Position numbers and translations under genes: made by a program
Notes under the pieces: generated by a model
Database searches by the model: none
Told to the model about the DNA's origin: nothing
Seen by the model: the letters and a program-made list of their open reading frames with translations, nothing else
Assembly: GCF_900111605.1 (NCBI RefSeq)
Contig: NZ_FOIA01000006.1
Coordinates: 1-64,000 of the forward strand
Direction: 5' to 3'
Length of the DNA: 64,000 bases
From: Nitrosomonas marina
Lineage (GTDB): Bacteria; Pseudomonadota; Gammaproteobacteria; Burkholderiales; Nitrosomonadaceae
Part shown: positions 20,598 through 29,740 of the stretch, one piece after another
Position numbering within the stretch: position 1 is the first letter of the stretch
Layout: the number at the start of each line of letters is the position of its first letter

Positions 20598-21713
20598 ATG
20601 GCTAAGCGCGATTATTACGAAATACTTGGTGTCAACCGTGATGCTGACGACAGTACGATAAAAAAGGCCTATCGCAGGCTGGCGATGAAGCATCACCCTG
20701 ACCGTAATGCGGGTAATGTGAAATCTGAAGAATTATTCAAGGAAGCCAAGGATGCCTACGAAATTCTCTCTGATCCGAATAAGCGTGCCGCCTATGATCA
20801 GTTTGGCCATGCCGGCGTGGATACCAATGCAGCCGGTGCCGGGGCAGGTAGTGCTCAGGGTTTTGCAGAGGCATTCGGCGACATATTCGGCGATATTTTT
20901 GGCGGGCGTGGCGGACGTTCCAGTGTACACAGAGGATCCGATTTACGTTACAGTTTGGAGATTTCTCTGGAACAGGCAGCTCGCGGCACTGAGACAAAAA
21001 TTCGCATCCCGACCATGGACACCTGTGACACTTGTCATGGAGAAGGCAGCAAGCCGGGCAGCAAGCCCCAGACCTGTCCGACCTGCCACGGTCACGGCCA
21101 GGTCAGAATGCAGCAGGGATTTTTTTCGATTCAGCAGACCTGCCCGAAGTGTCATGGCAACGGTAAAATTATCACAGACCCGTGCAGTACCTGTCATGGT
21201 ACCGGGCGGGTGAAACGGCATAAGACCTTGAACGTGAAAATACCGGCAGGTGTTGATGAGGGCGACCGCATACGTGTATCAGGCGAAGGCGAAGCAGGTG
21301 TTAATGGTGGGCCGCCAGGTGATCTTTATGTTGTGATTCATCTAGCGTCACACCCGGTTTTTCAACGCGATGGCGATCATCTGCATTGCGAGATTCCCAT
21401 CAGTTTTACAACGGCCGCTTTGGGTGGAGAAATCGAAGTACCGACGCTTGAGGGGCATGCGCGAATCAAGGTGCCTGCCGAAACCCAAACCGGTAAAATT
21501 TTCCGCTTGCGGAGCAAAGGTATCAAGGGTGTGCGAAGCCACGACAAGGGAGATCTGCTGTGTCATGTGATTGTCGAAACTCCTGTGAAACTGACTGCGC
21601 GGCAAAAAGAGCTGCTGGAGGAACTCGAGTCTATCAGCCAGAAGGACAACTCCCGTCACAGCCCGCGTGCCAAATCATGGATGGACAAAGCTCGCGAATT
21701 TTTCTCGGATTGA
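20598..21713 (+). CDS. dnaJ: Chaperone DnaJ (Hsp40)
   Basis: The Hsp40 co-chaperone stimulating DnaK ATPase. 371 residues. J domain at 1-70 with HPD in [11 protein letters not shown] Gly/Ala/Phe-rich linker spans about 75-120. Four zinc-binding repeats CxxCxGxG follow ([32 protein letters not shown]), then the C-terminal peptide-binding domains. It follows dnaK after 138 bp containing a hairpin; a weak sigma-32-like box (TCGAAAC...CCAATAT) precedes the start. Confidence 0.98.
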   Translation: MAKRDYYEILGVNRDADDSTIKKAYRRLAMKHHPDRNAGNVKSEELFKEAKDAYEILSDPNKRAAYDQFGHAGVDTNAAGAGAGSAQGFAEAFGDIFGDIFGGRGGRSSVHRGSDLRYSLEISLEQAARGTETKIRIPTMDTCDTCHGEGSKPGSKPQTCPTCHGHGQVRMQQGFFSIQQTCPKCHGNGKIITDPCSTCHGTGRVKRHKTLNVKIPAGVDEGDRIRVSGEGEAGVNGGPPGDLYVVIHLASHPVFQRDGDHLHCEIPISFTTAALGGEIEVPTLEGHARIKVPAETQTGKIFRLRSKGIKGVRSHDKGDLLCHVIVETPVKLTARQKELLEELESISQKDNSRHSPRAKSWMDKAREFFSD

Positions 21714-21776
21714 ACAGCTGGGTTAAAATGGCGGATATTGCCGCCCGAATTCGGTTGAGTCCGGCAGAAAAATATA

Positions 21777-22961
21777 ATGACACAATTGCGAAATCTGTTC
21801 AGTTACTGCGTGCTGATCGTGCTGAGCCTGATTACCTCGTCAGGTCACAGTGAGGCAGCGGGTGACGGCCCTGAACAGACTGCAGGCAATAATAGCAATG
21901 GTGAATTACACATTGATTCCAGTCATGTGCGTATCGGATTGACTCTGCAACAATACGAGGCAGGGTTAAAACGTCTTGAAAATGAGGCTGAAACGCGCTA
22001 TGTCAATGCACTTGCCAACAATCAACAACATTCGGAAGCAGAAGCGCAGCTGCATGTTATCCAGACCCGTTTGCAGAATATCGAGCAAAATTACCGATCG
22101 CATATCGAAGATTTGCGAAATCGCATCGAACAACTGGAGTCCATCCGCAACCATGTATCCGGTCGGCTGCTGAATCAGGCCCAACAGGCACTGGCTGACG
22201 GCGATCGCCGGCAAGCCGCACAAATGCTGTACCAGATCGAGGTCCAGTCGGCTGGTGTCAATCGCGTTACCGCAGAAACAAACTACCAGCGCTGCCAGAT
22301 CGCCAAGGATACCATGCGCTATCCCCAGGCGCTCACCTTGTGCCAGCGTGCTGCTCATCTGGCGCCTGACAGAGCGGACTTCCTTTCAGAGCTGGCCGGT
22401 CTGGCGCAAACGCTGGGCGACTACGAACAGGCAGTCGAGTATTATGAGCAGGCACTGGCCAGCTATCTCAAAACGCATGGGGAAGACCATCCCGTTGTGT
22501 CGGTGAGCCGCAATAATCTGGGCACGATCTGGGATGCGCTGGGTGAGTATAAAAAAGCCATCGGCTACTATGAACAGGCACTGGCCAGTGATATCAAGGC
22601 CCACGGCGAGCATCACCCCGATGTGGCGATAGACCGCAATAATCTGGGAATGGCCTGGTATGCGCTGGGTGAATATAAAAAGGCCATTGTCTATCTCGAG
22701 CAGGCGCTGGCCAGCGACATCAGGACCTACGGAAAAGATCATCTCCAGATTGCCACATACCATAATAATCTGGCCGGTGCCTGGCATGCGCTGGGCGACT
22801 ATAAAAACTCCCATGATCATCTGGAACAGGCGCTGAAGATTTTTGAGAAAGTTCTGGGAGAAAACCACCCGAATACAAGTGGCGTGCGGGCAAATTACCG
22901 GCAATTGCAGTCGGACATGCACGATCTGGACAACGAATCAGGTTCCGATTCATCTGAATAG
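21777..22961 (+). CDS. Exported protein with coiled coil and kinesin-light-chain-type TPR repeats
   Basis: 394 residues. A signal peptide (about residues 1-27) is followed by a predicted coiled coil rich in Gln/Glu/Arg (about 60-130). At least four TPR units with a 42-residue period cover about 210-375. Each has the form YYEQALAS..KxHGExHPxVxxxRNNLGxxWxALGEYKKAI, the kinesin-light-chain-like TPR subtype common in bacteria. It is likely a periplasmic scaffold for protein-protein contacts. The repeats are similar enough at the DNA level to allow unit gain or loss. No enzyme domain is present. Confidence 0.88.
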   Translation: MTQLRNLFSYCVLIVLSLITSSGHSEAAGDGPEQTAGNNSNGELHIDSSHVRIGLTLQQYEAGLKRLENEAETRYVNALANNQQHSEAEAQLHVIQTRLQNIEQNYRSHIEDLRNRIEQLESIRNHVSGRLLNQAQQALADGDRRQAAQMLYQIEVQSAGVNRVTAETNYQRCQIAKDTMRYPQALTLCQRAAHLAPDRADFLSELAGLAQTLGDYEQAVEYYEQALASYLKTHGEDHPVVSVSRNNLGTIWDALGEYKKAIGYYEQALASDIKAHGEHHPDVAIDRNNLGMAWYALGEYKKAIVYLEQALASDIRTYGKDHLQIATYHNNLAGAWHALGDYKNSHDHLEQALKIFEKVLGENHPNTSGVRANYRQLQSDMHDLDNESGSDSSE

Positions 22962-23327
22962 GATAAAATGACTGTGTAAAAATAGGGTCAAATCTATTTA
23001 TTAATAAAATATGTTTTTTTACTGACATCAAATGCAAAATGCAAATTAAAGATATTCTGGGAAAATAGTAGCGTCATAAATGTGTTGCTGTAAGGGAAAA
23101 TGCTTGGGGATGCGGCATTTTTTGATCAATAGAATCATAAAGTGGGAACTTTTGACAACAGGTTGTTGTAATTATGTGAAAGAAATGTTGAAAATGTTTG
23201 CGTGTTAACTTGCCGTTAAGTAAGCTAAACCTTGCGCAGGGTATGGATTTTCTCTTCGTGCCGCAATCTTTCAAGGATGGAATGCGAATTTTGTCCTTAA
23301 ATAATAATGAATCAGAATTTCAAAATT
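22962..23327. other. Intergenic region before the porin gene
   Basis: Mostly AT-rich sequence. A stretch near 22980-23000 (agggtcaaatctattta) recalls sequence seen near REP-associated elements, but no repeat partner exists in the window. No gene or RNA is supported. Confidence 0.35.
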
Positions 23328-23342
23328 AGGGAGGATTACGCT

Positions 23343-24602
23343 TTGGTTACGCAAACTAAAATGAGAATGAAGGAACTGACGCTCGCTGTCTGCGGCGTGT
23401 TTCTAGTTTCATCGCTGGCTCATGCTGATACAGGCACGACCAGCACAACTAAGCCCTATGGGCATCAGAGTTATGCCGATTTGGTAGACGAAATCGCCGG
23501 GGATGAGGATGTGGGATTGGTAGAGAGCCTGACAGGCTATAAATATAACGAATCATCATTCATGCAGGCCTTGGGCGTAAAGTTCGGTGGCTGGACGGAA
23601 ATCGGTTTTGCAGGTAATACCGGCACTTCAAAGAGTTCTAACGGCAATGGTCCGGTTACATTTAATGATGGGCCGAATGAATTCAAATTACATCAGGTCT
23701 ATGGCTATATCGAGCGGGAGGTTGATACCACATCGAAATCAATCAGTTTTGGTTTCCGTGCGGATCTTTTGTACGGTACCGATGCGCGTTTTACAACAGC
23801 ATCAAATTTTGATACCAACATTCTGAATGATACGAACCAGCGCAAACTTGCGTTTCCCCAGGCTTATGTGAACGTGTTTCTGCCAGTGGGTAATGGACTG
23901 ACTGCAACGATGGGTCATTTTTATACACTGATTGGATATGAAGTGGTGCCTGCAGCTGGGAACTTCTTTTTCTCGCATGCTTATACCATGCAATATGGTG
24001 AACCCTTCACGCATTCGGGTGGTTATTTGACTTATCAACTGACCGATAACATTACACTGAGAGGTGGTGCTGTAACTGGATGGGATGCGCATTTCAATCA
24101 GCCGGTAAATTTCCTGGGTAGTGTTGCTTACGCGACTGACGATGAACGAACTTCGTTGACTGCATCGTTGATCACAGGTAGCGTAGAAACCGGAAGCCCG
24201 CACGACGACCATAACCGCACCATGTACAGCATCGTTCTGGAGCACGACATCACCGACCGACTGCACTACGTATTGCAGCATGATCTGGGTGTGGAGAGTG
24301 GTACGTCAACGAACAGTTCTGCGGAATGGTACGGCGTAAATCAATATCTGTTCTACGATATCATGCATAATCTGGCTGCAGGTCTGCGTATGGAATGGTT
24401 TCGCGATGACGACGGCACCCGTGTAAACAGTTTTGCTGAAAATTATATTGGTGTGACCGGAGGATTGAACTACACGCCTATAGCGGGCTTTACTATCCGT
24501 CCGGAAGTCAGGTATGACCGTACGACGGAAAACAATGCTTTTGATAATTTCAGGGATAACGATCAAATCATGCTATCAGTCAGTGGAATCTTCCGCTTCT
24601 AA
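23343..24602 (+). CDS. Outer-membrane beta-barrel porin (BBP2/OmpL-like)
   Basis: 419 residues from a TTG at 23343, chosen because AGGGAGG lies 8 bases upstream and the start falls just before the signal peptide (MRMKELTLAVCGVFLVSSLAHA). The ATG at 23307 has no Shine-Dalgarno and would put 12 odd residues in front. The mature protein alternates short amphipathic strands with Gly/Asn/Asp turns and ends in the phenylalanine SVSGIFRF, the classical outer-membrane assembly signal. Features such as GWTEIGFAGN and FPQAYVNVFLPVGNGLTATMGHF fit the putative beta-barrel porin-2 family. The substrate is unknown. A strong terminator follows. Confidence 0.87.
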   Translation: MVTQTKMRMKELTLAVCGVFLVSSLAHADTGTTSTTKPYGHQSYADLVDEIAGDEDVGLVESLTGYKYNESSFMQALGVKFGGWTEIGFAGNTGTSKSSNGNGPVTFNDGPNEFKLHQVYGYIEREVDTTSKSISFGFRADLLYGTDARFTTASNFDTNILNDTNQRKLAFPQAYVNVFLPVGNGLTATMGHFYTLIGYEVVPAAGNFFFSHAYTMQYGEPFTHSGGYLTYQLTDNITLRGGAVTGWDAHFNQPVNFLGSVAYATDDERTSLTASLITGSVETGSPHDDHNRTMYSIVLEHDITDRLHYVLQHDLGVESGTSTNSSAEWYGVNQYLFYDIMHNLAAGLRMEWFRDDDGTRVNSFAENYIGVTGGLNYTPIAGFTIRPEVRYDRTTENNAFDNFRDNDQIMLSVSGIFRF

Positions 24603-24626
24603 GTTCAATCGTTTTTTCTGAAAGAC

Positions 24627-24673
24627 CAGGAAGAAAAGAAATTATGGCAATATAATTACTTTCTTCCTGTTTT
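24627..24673 (+). terminator. Rho-independent terminator of the porin gene
   Basis: CAGGAAGAAA...AATTAT pairs across a short loop with ATAATTA...TTTCTTCCTG, and TTTT follows. It begins 25 bp after the stop. Confidence 0.8.
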
Positions 24674-24798
24674 GCTGCTTTCTGGCCATTCGGCCTTTGA
24701 TTACGATATCTAGAGCTGTTTATTTCTAAATCGTAATTCATTTATCCGGATACTCACGATCCTGAGTGTCCGGATACTTTATCAGTCCGTTCGCAACC

Positions 24799-24909
24799 TT
24801 ATAGAACAGAACCCGTCGGCAGAAAGAATGTGTAAGAAAGCACTGTAATGAGTGCAACTACACCGATAATTTTAATTAAAGCCATATCTGATTCTTTGTT
24901 TACTCTCAT
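24799..24909 (-). CDS. 36-residue single-pass membrane peptide
   Basis: A short ORF on the minus strand. ATG at 24909-24907, stop TAA at 24801-24799, with GAGGAA about 8-13 bases ahead. The peptide reads MRVNKESDMALIKIIGVV and continues ALITVLSYTFFLPTGSVL. It has a charged N-terminus, one hydrophobic helix (about residues 10-30) and a short polar end. It is the only gene-like frame in 600 bp and lies divergent to the LysR gene, separated by two copies of a 14-bp repeat. I recognise no family. Small single-helix peptides often regulate or stabilise membrane complexes, but that is inference. Confidence 0.55.
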   Translation of the reverse strand: MRVNKESDMALIKIIGVVALITVLSYTFFLPTGSVL

Positions 24910-24977
24910 CTGATTATTCCTCATAACAACGTAACTCTGTATAGAGTTGATAATAACCTTATCATTCTCTCGTTCTA

Positions 24978-25216
24978 TTAGGTTGACAATATGAACGAAA
25001 TGAATGAACTACTCGATAAGATAAGCTGTCGTTTATATAATTACAGCAGATTTATAAATGCCAATATCCATTTGTAATAAAAACATTTTATATATCAGCT
25101 CAAATGATTATTTTCAGCTTTCTCATATCTTTTATTTAGAGCGAATCATACAGACATAAATTCAACACGATAAGTACCAAAAATTGAATTATATTGTTTC
25201 CTTTAGGTTGACAATA
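24978..25216. repeat. Two copies of TTAGGTTGACAATA flanking the divergent promoter region
   Basis: Identical 14-mers lie at 24978-24991 and 25203-25216, 225 bp apart, in direct orientation. One is 69 bp upstream of the small peptide gene and the other ends 18 bp before the lysR ATG. They are candidate operators for the adjacent regulator; TTGACA inside them could also act as a -35 box. Confidence 0.55.
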
Positions 25217-25234
25217 AACCGGCTATAGTTTGTG

Positions 25235-26143
25235 ATGCAGGATCTAAATCTTTTTGTTATTTTTGCACGCGTTGTAGAATCAGGCAGTTTTGCTGAAGCA
25301 GCGCGCAGAATGCGTATTTCGCGCTCAGCAGTCAGCAAAGCAATATCAAAACTGGAAAAAAATCTTGGCGCCCAGTTGCTGAATAGAAGTACCCGTGATC
25401 TCAGCTTGACCGAGGCAGGCGCTGTACTGGCCGAGCATTCAGCACATATCCTTGATGAGGCAGAGCAGGCGGAACGTGTAGTCAACAGCCTGCAGGCTGA
25501 GCCGCGCGGTATGCTGAAAGTCAGCGCATCTGTGGCATTTGGTACGCTTCACGTTGCGCCTGCGCTGGCGGATTTTTTGTCCAGGTATCCCGAAATACGG
25601 ATTGATCTGACGATTACTGATCGTCCCGTTGATCTGATAGGCGAAGGTTATGACGTGATTATCCGGGTTACCAATGAACCGGATCTTAATCTGGTAGCGC
25701 GCAAGCTGGCGCCTGTTCGTCGAAAATTATGTGCGACGCCTGAGTATTTCGAGAAAAATGGTGTGCCACAAACACCAGAGGATTTAATTGAACATAATTG
25801 CCTGGACTATACGCTTTCCGGTGAGCAGGGGTACTGGAATTTTACCGGGCCGGAGGGGGGGATTGCAGTGCCCGTTTCGGGAACCTTGCGCATCAACGAT
25901 GACGACGCACTGTCCCAGGCGGTGCTGGGCGGCCTTGGTATCGCGTTATTACCTACTTTTACAGTTGGAAAGGATCTGCAAAGCGGTAAATTACAGGCAG
26001 TGCTGTCGGAGTATATCGCGGTGGAACGCTATGTTTATGCGTGTTATCTTCCCAGCCGTCACGTTCCGGCCAAAGTGCGTTCTTTTATCGATTTTCTGCT
26101 GATGCGTATCGGCACGGTTCCCTATTGGGATAAAGATGCCTGA
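25235..26143 (+). CDS. LysR-family transcriptional regulator
   Basis: 302 residues from ATG 25235 (GTG 25232 is adjacent). The N-terminal winged helix-turn-helix is clear: LFVIFARVVESGSFAEAARR, then ISRSAVSKAISKLEKNLG and LLNRSTRDLSLTEAG (residues about 5-60). The substrate-binding domain has the two alpha/beta lobes typical of the DmlR/YafC-like subgroup (PRGMLKVSASVAFG near 90, SQAVLGGLGIALLP near 230). Effector unknown. Family members often control a divergent neighbour and themselves; here the divergent neighbour is the 36-residue peptide. Confidence 0.93.
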   Translation: MQDLNLFVIFARVVESGSFAEAARRMRISRSAVSKAISKLEKNLGAQLLNRSTRDLSLTEAGAVLAEHSAHILDEAEQAERVVNSLQAEPRGMLKVSASVAFGTLHVAPALADFLSRYPEIRIDLTITDRPVDLIGEGYDVIIRVTNEPDLNLVARKLAPVRRKLCATPEYFEKNGVPQTPEDLIEHNCLDYTLSGEQGYWNFTGPEGGIAVPVSGTLRINDDDALSQAVLGGLGIALLPTFTVGKDLQSGKLQAVLSEYIAVERYVYACYLPSRHVPAKVRSFIDFLLMRIGTVPYWDKDA

Positions 26144-26183
26144 ACGAACATGCGCAAACCGGCCTCTGTTACACAGGAACATG

Positions 26184-27179
26184 TCAGGGATGGTAATGTC
26201 TCAGTTGATTGAGCAGAGCTGCCAGATCGTTTGGCAGTTCCGACTGCCAGCACATCTCCTGTGCGTTCCCAGGGTGGATCAGCGCCAGTTGCCAGGCATG
26301 TAATGCCTGTCTGGGAAATGCTGTCAGCAATTGTCCGATTTCTGTTGATATTTTACGAGGTTTGCCGCTATAAACGGGATCACCCACCAATGGGTGGTGA
26401 ATGGAATGCATATGAACGCGAATCTGGTGTGTACGGCCGGTTTCCAGGCTACACTGCAGCAATGAGCAGCCCGCCAGTGATTCAACCAGTTGGTAGTGCG
26501 TCCGTGCGGTTTTTCCACGTGATGTTACCGCCATTTTGGTGCGATGAACCGGATGACGGCCTATGGGGGCATCGACAGTGCCATTTTGATCCACCTGACC
26601 CAGTACCAGAGCGAGGTAATCACGTTTGACTGTACGCTGTTGTAACTGGCGCACCAGCCGGAATTGCGCTTCCACCGTTTTGGCAATGATCAGCAATCCG
26701 CTGGTGTCCTTGTCCAGCCGGTGAACAATGCCCGCCCGCGGTACATTTTCCAGTTGTGGTGCGTGGTGCAGCAAAGCATTCAGCAGGGTGCCCTGCCGGT
26801 TGCCATTGCCGGGATGCACAACCATCCCAGCGGGTTTGTCGACGACTAAAATCGTACCGTCTTCATGAATGATATTCAAAGCAATTGCTTCGGCATTGTG
26901 AACTGTAGACGCTTCGGTTAGGTTCGGGCAAATCAGGACATGTTCATTGCCCCATACTTTTTGTTTGGCCGTGCACAATTGATTGTCCAGCTTGACGCGT
27001 TCTTGCGCAATCCAGGTCTGGATTCGGCTGCGCGACCATTCCGGCAGCAGTCTGGCCAGGGCCTGGTCCAGGCGCAGGCCGGCGCAATCTGTCGGTATCA
27101 GCAAATCGATGACGGATTCGCAGTTCTTGTCCCATGAGGTGGGCAAAGGTTTTGCGCTATAATGATCATCAGGTTTCAT
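26184..27179 (-). CDS. rluD: 23S rRNA pseudouridine synthase RluD
   Basis: Makes pseudouridines 1911, 1915 and 1917 in helix 69 of 23S rRNA. 331 residues from ATG 27179; an in-frame ATG at 27200 would add seven residues. An S4 RNA-binding domain spans about 32-90 (LRLDQALARLLPEWSRSRIQ). The RluA-type catalytic motif GIVHRLDKDTSGLL holds Asp156. ETGRTHQIRVHM follows. Divergent from bamD: the two ATG codons share the sequence CATG at 27177-27180. rluD beside bamD (yfiI/yfiO) is a conserved pairing. Confidence 0.95.
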   Translation of the reverse strand: MKPDDHYSAKPLPTSWDKNCESVIDLLIPTDCAGLRLDQALARLLPEWSRSRIQTWIAQERVKLDNQLCTAKQKVWGNEHVLICPNLTEASTVHNAEAIALNIIHEDGTILVVDKPAGMVVHPGNGNRQGTLLNALLHHAPQLENVPRAGIVHRLDKDTSGLLIIAKTVEAQFRLVRQLQQRTVKRDYLALVLGQVDQNGTVDAPIGRHPVHRTKMAVTSRGKTARTHYQLVESLAGCSLLQCSLETGRTHQIRVHMHSIHHPLVGDPVYSGKPRKISTEIGQLLTAFPRQALHAWQLALIHPGNAQEMCWQSELPNDLAALLNQLRHYHP

Positions 27180-27198
27180 GTTTTCGACAAAGGATATC

Positions 27199-28005
27199 AT
27201 GTTGCATCACGTAACTTTAGTGTTGATAGTAATTTCGGTGCTGTCCGCATGTGGCTTGCTGCCCGAACAGGGTGAAGACACGCAAAACTGGTCTGCCAAC
27301 AAATTTTATACCGAGGCGAAAGAAAAGCTGAACAATGGTAATTATGAAGCGGCAATCAAGCTGTTTGAAGGACTGGAAGCGCGATATCCCTATGGCCGCT
27401 ACGCCCAGCAGGCGCAGCTTGAAACCGCATATGCGCATTACAAGGATCAGGAACCGGCCTCTGCTATCGCCGCAGCTGATCGCTTTATTAAACTGCATCC
27501 AAACCATCCCAACGTTGACTATGCCTATTATATCAAGGGACTGGCGAATTATCATGATAACTGGGGAATAATGAGTTTTATGATGCGTGGTTTTCTCAAG
27601 CAGGATATGAGCGAGCGCGACTCCAAGGCATCCCGCGAATCCTTCGACAATTTCAGGGAACTGGTCAAGCGTTTTCCGGACAGCAAGTATGCTGCGGATT
27701 CGCGGCAACGTATGGCGCATTTATTAAATGTGATTGCCATGAACGAGGTTCACGTAGCGCGTTACTACATGAAACGCAAGGCTTATGTAGCTGCAGCAAA
27801 CCGGGCGCAGTTTGCGGTGCGGGAATATCCGCGTACACCGGCGACTGAAGAGGCGCTTTATATTATGGCGCAAGCATATAACGCACTGGGTATGCACGAT
27901 CTGAGCGACGATGCCGAACGTGTTTTAAAACAAAACTTTCCCGACAGTGAATTTCTCGAGGATATCCATGAAACCGAGAATCCGCCCTGGTGGAAAATCT
28001 GGTGA
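27199..28005 (+). CDS. bamD: Outer-membrane assembly lipoprotein BamD
   Basis: The essential lipoprotein partner of BamA in outer-membrane protein insertion. 268 residues from ATG 27199, where AAAGG lies 5 bases upstream; an ATG at 27178 would add seven residues. The lipobox LSAC gives a lipidated Cys18. Five TPR-like repeats follow (FYTEAKEKLNNGNYEAAIKLFEGLEARYPYGRYA and so on), with the family motif NPWxxxW-like ENPPWWKIW at the end. Divergent from rluD. Confidence 0.95.
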   Translation: MLHHVTLVLIVISVLSACGLLPEQGEDTQNWSANKFYTEAKEKLNNGNYEAAIKLFEGLEARYPYGRYAQQAQLETAYAHYKDQEPASAIAAADRFIKLHPNHPNVDYAYYIKGLANYHDNWGIMSFMMRGFLKQDMSERDSKASRESFDNFRELVKRFPDSKYAADSRQRMAHLLNVIAMNEVHVARYYMKRKAYVAAANRAQFAVREYPRTPATEEALYIMAQAYNALGMHDLSDDAERVLKQNFPDSEFLEDIHETENPPWWKIW

Positions 28006-28010
28006 CTGCC

Positions 28011-28047
28011 CTAGCACTCTATCAATATCATATTGATAGAGTGCTAG
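28011..28047. repeat. Perfect 37-bp palindrome between convergent genes, with CIRCE-like ends
   Basis: The left arm CTAGCACTCTATCAATAT (28011-28028) is the exact reverse complement of the right arm (28030-28047) around a single C. It starts 6 bp after the bamD stop and ends 5 bp before the end of the UspA gene, so a bidirectional terminator is likely although T-runs are absent. The outer 9 bp, CTAGCACTC and GAGTGCTAG, resemble the HrcA operator CIRCE (TTAGCACTC-N9-GAGTGCTAA) but with 19 bp between them instead of 9. Confidence 0.85.
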
Positions 28048-28051
28048 CGAT

Positions 28052-28498
28052 TTATTGATCGTCGCGTAAGTGTACGGTCATTACATCACATTCTGCATGG
28101 AAAATAACATTCTTGGCGGTTGATCCTATGAGGGTAGCGAGCCCGTGACGGCCGTGTGAGCCGACAACTATCAAGTCGAATTTTTCCTGCAGTGCGATCC
28201 GTGTGATTTCTTCTTGAGGCGTTCCCCATATCAGGCAGCGACAAGCAGGTGCGACCTGCAATGCATCGCAGATCTGCATAAACTTGTTTTTTTCAGCCTG
28301 CAACAGTAAGTCCTCAGAGGAATTGTCCAGAGAAATAATGGTGCCATAGGGTGTGTCCGGCATCGGAATATTATCCAGAACATGAATGACATGCAGATCG
28401 GCATGGAAGGTATCGGCTATATATCTAGCCTGTTTGGCAACCAGGTTGCCGTAGTCGGAAAAATCAACCGCTACTAGAATCTTTTTATAATGGTGCAT
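28052..28498 (-). CDS. Universal stress protein, UspA family
   Basis: 148 residues, a single Usp domain. KKILVAVDFSDYG at the N-terminus and the ATP-binding loop G-x2-G-x9-G(S/T) in GSHGRHGLATLIGST near residues 118-132 indicate an ATP-binding Usp subtype. Usp proteins aid survival under starvation and stress; the specific role here is unknown. It converges on bamD across the 37-bp palindrome. Confidence 0.92.
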   Translation of the reverse strand: MHHYKKILVAVDFSDYGNLVAKQARYIADTFHADLHVIHVLDNIPMPDTPYGTIISLDNSSEDLLLQAEKNKFMQICDALQVAPACRCLIWGTPQEEITRIALQEKFDLIVVGSHGRHGLATLIGSTAKNVIFHAECDVMTVHLRDDQ

Positions 28499-28605
28499 AG
28501 CATATTGGTGCGAATAGTGCGGTCAGGCTTTTCAACTGACTGCCCGGCGCCCGATTGTTTTTCTTTATTGTTTTATTATATACCGTGACCGATCAAAGGT
28601 GTATG

Positions 28606-29481
28606 TCATTCATCGTATACCGGCTGTTTGAGATAATGGGCCAGAAACTCCAGCACCTCCTGCTCGTATGTTCTGCCTGCATATTCGTGCATATTAAAAT
28701 GTCCTGCGCCAGGAACTATCCAGAGTTCCTTGGGCTCACGTGCAGCCGCGAACAAGCGTTCAGTTTCAAATGGGGTGGTATGTCTGTCGTTTGTGCCGGA
28801 AATAAATAGTATAGGTGAATTCAGATTGTTGATGTGTTGAATCGGGCTTAGCTGGTCAGTCTTCGTGTCGGTAAAAAAAGCAATTTGAGCGAGCAGTATC
28901 GGCAGAAACAAAGTGCCAGGTTCTCCGAAAAAAAGTCTCAGCCGGTTTTCTACAGCTTCTTCCAACGTCGGGTGCAGCGACTCGAGAATTACAGCGTTCA
29001 GTCGCATGTCTTGCCGGGCAAGTACGATGGCTGCCGCACCCAGAGATACGCCGATAGCACCGATCCGTTCATTTGGGAACCTGTGGCGTAAGAACGTGAT
29101 GGCCGATTCAACATTCTTTGATTCCCGAGCACCAAATGTGATACGGGAACCCGGTGTTTCGCCATGCGCCTGCAAATCAATCATCAGCACATGATAACCC
29201 CGGGCAGTCAGAAAACGGGCGCGACTCAGCATTTCAACGCGGTTGCTTCGAATGGAATGCACCAGCAGAATTGCACCATTGCCACTTTTACCATTGACGA
29301 GCCAGCCGCGAACACTTGCTCCGTCCGTGGACGGAATGTTTACAGATTCAACAGGAAGATCTGTCAGCAAGGTTTCAGTGGCAGTGGCTGCAGACCCGGT
29401 AACCACTTCGCCGACCAAAAAACTGAGTGCGACAATAATCGCAATTACTCCGATCAGATAAATCCAAATACGTTTAATCAT
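28606..29481 (-). CDS. Membrane-anchored alpha/beta hydrolase
   Basis: 291 residues. An N-terminal helix (WIYLIGVIAIIVALSFLVG) should anchor it to the inner membrane facing the periplasm. The alpha/beta-hydrolase fold shows the nucleophile elbow GVSLGA with Ser146, Asp232 in SGTNDRHT and His261 in GAGHFN, a complete triad. The oxyanion region is LVHSIRSNR. It resembles the YqkD/BAAT-like hydrolase group (DUF-type esterases). Substrate unknown. Confidence 0.9.
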   Translation of the reverse strand: MIKRIWIYLIGVIAIIVALSFLVGEVVTGSAATATETLLTDLPVESVNIPSTDGASVRGWLVNGKSGNGAILLVHSIRSNRVEMLSRARFLTARGYHVLMIDLQAHGETPGSRITFGARESKNVESAITFLRHRFPNERIGAIGVSLGAAAIVLARQDMRLNAVILESLHPTLEEAVENRLRLFFGEPGTLFLPILLAQIAFFTDTKTDQLSPIQHINNLNSPILFISGTNDRHTTPFETERLFAAAREPKELWIVPGAGHFNMHEYAGRTYEQEVLEFLAHYLKQPVYDE

Positions 29482-29740
29482 GTTCGTTTTAATCGTTCTG
29501 ATTAGTAAGGCCTTAATGTTACAATCTAAAAGTCAAGCAGAGAATATAAAACTGTCTGTTTCGATTTGCAGTTGATGCGCAGACTGTAGAAACCCTGTCC
29601 AGTTATTAAGGGAAGCAGGCGGTTGAGTGAGTTTTCATTGTTTAGCTGATGAAAATAATGAGTACACATTCGACCAGCGTTGTTAATCTTTAATGCCGGG
29701 ACAGCGAATAAATCTTTAATTACTGATAAGGTAACCTACT

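Larger units (their letters stand above)
24674..25234. other. AT-rich region between the porin and the LysR gene
   Basis: It holds a 36-codon reverse ORF (24799-24909) and two copies of a 14-bp repeat, described separately. The stretch between the repeats (24992-25202) is very AT-rich without a recognisable gene. Confidence 0.5.
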
